Assembly: GCA_937969395.1 (NCBI GenBank)
Contig: CALBVI010000297.1
Location: forward strand, 1 to 9,481
Direction of reading: 5' to 3'
DNA length: 9,481 nucleotides
DNA from: an uncultured Spongiibacteraceae bacterium
GTDB lineage: Bacteria; Pseudomonadota; Gammaproteobacteria; Pseudomonadales; Dasaniaceae
The notes under the pieces are model-generated. The model did no database searches. It saw nothing but the letters and a program-made list of their open reading frames with translations, and was not told the origin of the DNA. The translations under genes were made by a program, and so were the position numbers. Shown piece by piece: positions 6,487-9,481 of the stretch; the stretch's first letter is position 1, and every line of letters starts with the position of its first letter.

Positions 6487-7540
6487 TCTTTGTTTATCAA
6501 AAGGCCTGTTCCCCGCCGATTTTTTTCGACCAACCGTGGAATATATCCTCAACTGCCAGCAGGATGACGGTTCAATTGTTTGGTTTGATGGCAGCTATGT
6601 TGATGCCTGGGATCATGTTGAAGCCGCGATGGGTTTATCCGTTGGTGGTGAGTTTGAGGCGGCAGTGAATGCTTATCGGTGGCTGGCCAAGCTGCAATTG
6701 CCGGATGGCAGTTGGTGGGCGGCTTATAAAAATGGTGAAATTGAATGCGACGATCGGCGTGAGAGTAATTTTGTTGCTTATATCGCCACAGGTGTTTGGC
6801 ACCATTACCTGATTACTCACGATGATAGATTCTTAGTCGAGTTGTGGCCGACGGTTGAGCGAGCGATTGAATTTGTTCTAAGTCTTCAATCTGAACATGG
6901 CGAGATTGCTTGGGCTGTTCAGCCTGATGGCTCGATACAAAATGATGCTTTAGTGACGGGCTGTAGTTCCATCTATAAGGGCTTGGAGTGCGCACACAAT
7001 ATCGCAGTCACGTTAAATTACCATCGCCCGCATTGGCTTGAGGCGCGAGAGCGATTAGGTGATGCTTTACGCAATAAGCCAGAAAGATTTGATCGTCATT
7101 GGGAGAGCAAATCGCGCTATTCGATGGATTGGTTTTATCCGGTGTTGACGGGGGTGCTTAATCAATCGCAAGCTAAAGCAAGATTGCAGCAACGCTGGGA
7201 TGAATTTGTTGAAGATAAGCTTGGTTGTCGCTGTGTTGCCGATGAGCCTTGGGTTACCGTGGCTGAATCCTGCGAATTAACTATGGCGCTATTGGCGGCG
7301 GGTGATCGCGAGCGAGCGGTTGAGTTATATAGCTGGTTGCATCAATGGCGGTTAGCTGACGGCTCCTATTGGACGGGTTATCAATTTGTGCAGGATGTGC
7401 TGTGGCCTGATGAAAAGCCGACATGGACGGCAGCGGCTGTTTTATTAGCTGCGGATGCACTTACTGAGCATACGGCTGCTGCTTCATTATTTACAACTGT
7501 GCGATTAGAAGATGTGATTCGTGATCGCGAGATTGTATGA
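6479..7540 (+). CDS. Alpha/alpha-toroid protein (prenyltransferase/squalene-cyclase-repeat or six-hairpin type), function unknown
   Basis: A 353-residue soluble protein without signal peptide or membrane segments. Its clearest feature is a recurring DGS-aromatic motif at the ends of helices: QQDDGSIVWF (27-36), LQLPDGSWWAAY (72-83), SEHGEIAW with QPDGSI (138-153) and RLADGSYWTGY (291-301). This spacing resembles the QW-type repeats of squalene-cyclase/prenyltransferase toroids and also cytosolic six-hairpin glycan-active enzymes. Conserved-looking acidic and aromatic patches are DAWDHVEAAMG (42-52), ESKSRYSMDWFYPVLTG (209-225), VAESCELTMALLAAGD (261-276) and WPDEKPTWTAAAVLLAADAL (309-328). 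The terpene-cyclase DxDD motif is not seen, which argues against a hopene/squalene cyclase. It follows the methyltransferase by 58 bases in the same direction, so it probably belongs to the same operon; there is no visible Shine-Dalgarno. I infer a role in making or trimming a lipid-linked glycan, but no activity can be assigned. Confidence 0.85.
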   Translation: MSDLCLSKGLFPADFFRPTVEYILNCQQDDGSIVWFDGSYVDAWDHVEAAMGLSVGGEFEAAVNAYRWLAKLQLPDGSWWAAYKNGEIECDDRRESNFVAYIATGVWHHYLITHDDRFLVELWPTVERAIEFVLSLQSEHGEIAWAVQPDGSIQNDALVTGCSSIYKGLECAHNIAVTLNYHRPHWLEARERLGDALRNKPERFDRHWESKSRYSMDWFYPVLTGVLNQSQAKARLQQRWDEFVEDKLGCRCVADEPWVTVAESCELTMALLAAGDRERAVELYSWLHQWRLADGSYWTGYQFVQDVLWPDEKPTWTAAAVLLAADALTEHTAAASLFTTVRLEDVIRDREIV

Positions 7541-7563
7541 GTATTTTGTAAGGTGAGCAGGGT

Positions 7564-7594
7564 AAATAGAGCAAATAGAAATAGAACAAATAGA
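7564..7594. repeat. AAATAGA short repeats between convergent genes
   Basis: AAATAGA occurs at 7564-7570, 7573-7579, 7579-7585 and 7588-7594, in a purine-rich stretch between the stops of the toroid gene and the minus-strand methyltransferase. No hairpin followed by a T-run was seen in this 78-bp convergent gap, so neither gene has an obvious intrinsic terminator here. Confidence 0.6.
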
Positions 7595-7618
7595 AAAGAC
7601 CAAATGAAGCGGCGCTAC

Positions 7619-8236
7619 TTATTTTCGGCGTAATAGCCCCAATGTATTAACCACCTCAATTTCCTCAAATAATTCAGACGCTAATGCCTGACGATAAATA
7701 GTAATCGGCGCTTGTCCGCCCTCATCAGGGTTAGGAAATAAATCGTGAATGGCGAGTATGCCGCCAGAGATAATATGCTTAGCCCAGCATTGATAGTCGG
7801 TTTGTGCCGCTTCCATGCTATGGCCGCCGTCTATAAAGACCATCGCTAAAGGCGTTGTCCAGTTCTTGGCAGCAACCGCTGAGCTGGTAACTAGTGGTAT
7901 GACAGTCTGTTCCAAATCAGCCGCGCGTATATTTTTGCGGAATTCTTTAAAGCTATCGAATAGACCGATTTGATGATCGTATAAGTCGTCGTCGTGATAC
8001 TCCTCGCCTAGCTGATGTTCTTCCGATCCACGGTGGTGATCCAGTGCATATAGCGTGCTATTTGTTTCTTTGCAGGCGCTACCGAGGTAGATCGCAGACT
8101 TGCCGCAATAGCTGCCGATTTCTAAAACTGGCCCTTTAACTGATTGTTTAAGTGCGTAATGGTAGAGAGCGTCGGCCTCATCTTTGGCTAAAAACCCTTT
8201 TACTTGCTCGATGTCGATAGGTAGTGAAATGGGCAT
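7619..8236 (-). CDS. Class I SAM-dependent methyltransferase (Methyltransf_24 / CmcI-like)
   Basis: A 205-residue cytosolic methyltransferase distinct from the one upstream. Motif I is VLEIGSYCGKSAIYLG (37-52), with the serine/lysine pattern typical of the Methyltransf_24 and CmcI/O-methyltransferase-like group. ALDHHRG (64-70) supplies the acidic ribose-binding position, and FIDGGHS (134-140) with IHDLFPNP (163-170) gives the D-x-x-H...H-D arrangement that in related enzymes can bind a divalent metal (D136, H139, D165). An acidic, histidine-rich insertion lies at 71-88. There are no membrane segments. It is transcribed toward the toroid gene, with 78 bases between stops, and is divergent from hldE across 262 bases. 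It is therefore not in the same transcript as the three-gene cassette, although its location suggests it works on the same glycan. O-methylation of a sugar hydroxyl is a reasonable guess, not shown. Confidence 0.87.
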   Translation of the reverse strand: MPISLPIDIEQVKGFLAKDEADALYHYALKQSVKGPVLEIGSYCGKSAIYLGSACKETNSTLYALDHHRGSEEHQLGEEYHDDDLYDHQIGLFDSFKEFRKNIRAADLEQTVIPLVTSSAVAAKNWTTPLAMVFIDGGHSMEAAQTDYQCWAKHIISGGILAIHDLFPNPDEGGQAPITIYRQALASELFEEIEVVNTLGLLRRK

Positions 8237-8498
8237 GCTATGTCTTTTGTTCTCTTTTGTGAGTTGGCTTCATATTATTGTTATCGAGGCTTGTATCTCA
8301 ATATGGCTGCGCACAATAGCTGAAATTACTATTGCCAGCAATGACAGCCAGCAACGACGGCCAGCATCGACTTGGCACTGATGGTTTGATCGTGTTGAAG
8401 CGACGGTTGGTTTCTAGTTATCAGAGCTTGGGTTATCATGCGCCTAACTTTTTAATGATACATTTTTGGCGACAAAATAAAATCTCGGAATACATTGT
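8237..8498. promoter_or_regulatory. Divergent intergenic region between methyltransferase and hldE
   Basis: This 262-bp gap must hold promoters for both flanking genes. It contains an inverted repeat CAATAG (8314-8319) / CTATTG (8329-8334), a threefold 13-bp tandem repeat (8334-8372), and a direct repeat GTTATCA at 8417-8423 and 8432-8438. TATCAT (8434-8439) is the best -10-like hexamer toward hldE but lacks a good -35 at normal spacing. A weak GGA (8487-8489) lies nine bases before the hldE ATG. Confidence 0.5.
8334..8372. repeat. Three tandem copies of a 13-bp unit upstream of hldE
   Basis: The units GCCAGCAATGACA (8334-8346), GCCAGCAACGACG (8347-8359) and GCCAGCATCGACT (8360-8372) follow each other without gaps and share GCCAGCA plus GAC. 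The 13-base period is not a multiple of three. It could be a set of protein-binding sites or simple slippage-derived sequence. Confidence 0.65.
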
Positions 8499-9481
8499 AT
8501 GAAGCTCTCCATGCCCCGTTTTGATCAAGCGCAAGTATTAGTTGTAGGTGACGTAATGCTTGATCGCTATTGGCATGGCGGTACCTCACGTATTTCTCCT
8601 GAAGCACCGGTGCCGGTAGTTAAAGTTGAGCAAGTAGAAGACCGGCCTGGTGGCGCGGCGAATGTGGCTTTGAATATTGCAGCGTTAGGTGCGGGTGCAT
8701 CGCTGAGCGGTTTAGTGGGCAAGGATGATGCCGCTGAAGCTTTGATGGAGTCGATGCAGGCGGCGCAAGTGTTTAGCGATTTTTGTGTCGTTGAAGGTCG
8801 TCCTACAATTACTAAATTACGGGTTATTAGTCGCCATCAACAATTAATTCGCATGGATTTTGAAGATAAGTTTAGTGCTGAGTCAGCTCAACAGTTAAAT
8901 GAAAAAGCGAGCCAATTACTGGCTTCGGTTGGCGCATTGATTTTGTCGGATTACGCCAAAGGTGCTTTGGCTGATCCGCAACCACTCATTCAGGCTGCGA
9001 AAGCGGCGAATATTCCGGTATTGGTAGATCCTAAGGGCAGTGATTTTTCTCGCTATCGCGGTGCCACATTACTCACCCCCAACCTGCATGAGTTTGAGGC
9101 TGTTGTCGGTCATTGTGAGAATGAACAAGCGTTAGTGAGCAAGGGTGAAAGCCTAATGCGAGAGCATGATTTGCAAGCCTTGTTGGTGACTCGCGGCGAG
9201 CATGGTATGACCTTATTGCGGCCCGATGAGCCAGAACTGCATTTACCGGCACGGGCTAGAGAAGTATTTGATGTGACGGGTGCTGGAGATACGGTCATTT
9301 CAGTATTGGCAGCATCGTTAGCGGCCGGTGAGGCTATGCCGCAGGCGGTGGCGTTAGCTAATTTAGCCGCAGGAATTGTCGTCGCCAAGTTGGGAACTGC
9401 AGCGATCAGCGCGCCGGAACTACGTCGTGCGATTAGTGCGGAGCAAGGGTCGGAACGCGGCGTGATGACGGTAGAGCAATT
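8499..9481 (+). CDS. hldE: HldE, bifunctional D-glycero-beta-D-manno-heptose-7-phosphate kinase / heptose-1-phosphate adenylyltransferase (3' end beyond window)
   Basis: The cytosolic enzyme that phosphorylates heptose-7-phosphate at C1 and later adenylylates it, feeding ADP-heptose to the LPS inner core. The visible 327 residues cover the PfkB/ribokinase-type kinase domain and the start of the linker; the C-terminal cytidylyltransferase-type domain lies outside the window (whole protein normally about 475 residues). Signatures are [11 protein letters not shown] (15-25), [13 protein letters not shown] (31-43), GGAANVA (51-57), DYAKGAL (151-157), DPKGSDF (177-183), [12 protein letters not shown] (193-204), the ATP-site and catalytic-base motif DVTGAGDT (258-265, base D264) and KLGT (297-300). 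ATG 8499 is preferred over ATG 8511 because the first residues [18 protein letters not shown] match the usual HldE N-terminus in length. Its DNA is more GC-rich than the O-antigen genes at the left. Usually a single-copy core gene, it anchors the neighbouring cassette to LPS biosynthesis. Confidence 0.97.
   Translation, partial: MKLSMPRFDQAQVLVVGDVMLDRYWHGGTSRISPEAPVPVVKVEQVEDRPGGAANVALNIAALGAGASLSGLVGKDDAAEALMESMQAAQVFSDFCVVEGRPTITKLRVISRHQQLIRMDFEDKFSAESAQQLNEKASQLLASVGALILSDYAKGALADPQPLIQAAKAANIPVLVDPKGSDFSRYRGATLLTPNLHEFEAVVGHCENEQALVSKGESLMREHDLQALLVTRGEHGMTLLRPDEPELHLPARAREVFDVTGAGDTVISVLAASLAAGEAMPQAVALANLAAGIVVAKLGTAAISAPELRRAISAEQGSERGVMTVEQ

Noticed and set aside
6479..7540. Toroid protein as a squalene/hopene cyclase
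   Set aside because: It is about half the usual cyclase length and no DxDD catalytic motif or membrane-binding channel segment is visible.
7564..7594. AAATAGA repeats as a CRISPR array
   Set aside because: The units are 7 bases with spacers of 0-2 bases and there are no cas genes; this is simple low-complexity sequence.
9110..9388. Minus-strand 92-codon frame inside hldE
   Set aside because: It is antisense to the conserved kinase motifs, including DVTGAGDT; its Ala/Ser/Thr-rich translation reflects the codon bias of hldE.

Overview
The window reads as a lipopolysaccharide / surface-polysaccharide locus of a Gram-negative bacterium. It is most likely a marine-type gammaproteobacterium of moderate GC, because the HldE N-terminus and the WbpM-type dehydratase closely resemble enterobacterial and Pseudomonas proteins as I remember them. 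Genus cannot be fixed from sequence alone. No tRNA, rRNA, CRISPR array, transposase or phage gene was seen.

Left third (1-4138): the initiating module of an O-antigen-like glycan. On the minus strand a short-chain epimerase/4-ketoreductase (871-1770) is followed, after one base, by a WbpL/WecA-type polyprenyl-phosphate sugar-1-phosphate transferase (869 down to base 1, running off the window). Divergently, across a gap of about 350 bp, lies a full-length WbpM-type UDP-GlcNAc 4,6-dehydratase (2123-4138) that starts with TTG. Together these predict UDP-GlcNAc -> UDP-4-keto-6-deoxy-GlcNAc -> UDP-QuiNAc or UDP-FucNAc -> undecaprenyl-PP-(QuiNAc/FucNAc). It is the same trio as Pseudomonas wbpV-wbpL-wbpM, but split between two strands.

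Middle (4139-7540): a 181-bp gap holds a plausible intrinsic terminator for wbpM and a striking long hairpin. A co-directional three-gene cassette follows: a GT4 glycosyltransferase with a short N-terminal tail, a class I SAM methyltransferase, and a cytoplasmic alpha/alpha-toroid protein with repeated DGS-aromatic motifs. A fourth gene, a second and unrelated class I methyltransferase with an FIDGGHS motif (7619-8236), points back at the cassette from the other strand. This set looks like a glycan-building and glycan-modifying unit whose product I cannot name. It is the least explained and most interesting part of the window.

Right end (8237-9481): a 262-bp divergent intergenic region with short tandem and inverted repeats, then hldE, the bifunctional ADP-heptose biosynthesis enzyme for the LPS inner core. 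Its kinase domain is complete and the adenylyltransferase domain lies beyond the window. So O-antigen initiation, an unassigned decoration cassette and core-heptose supply sit side by side.
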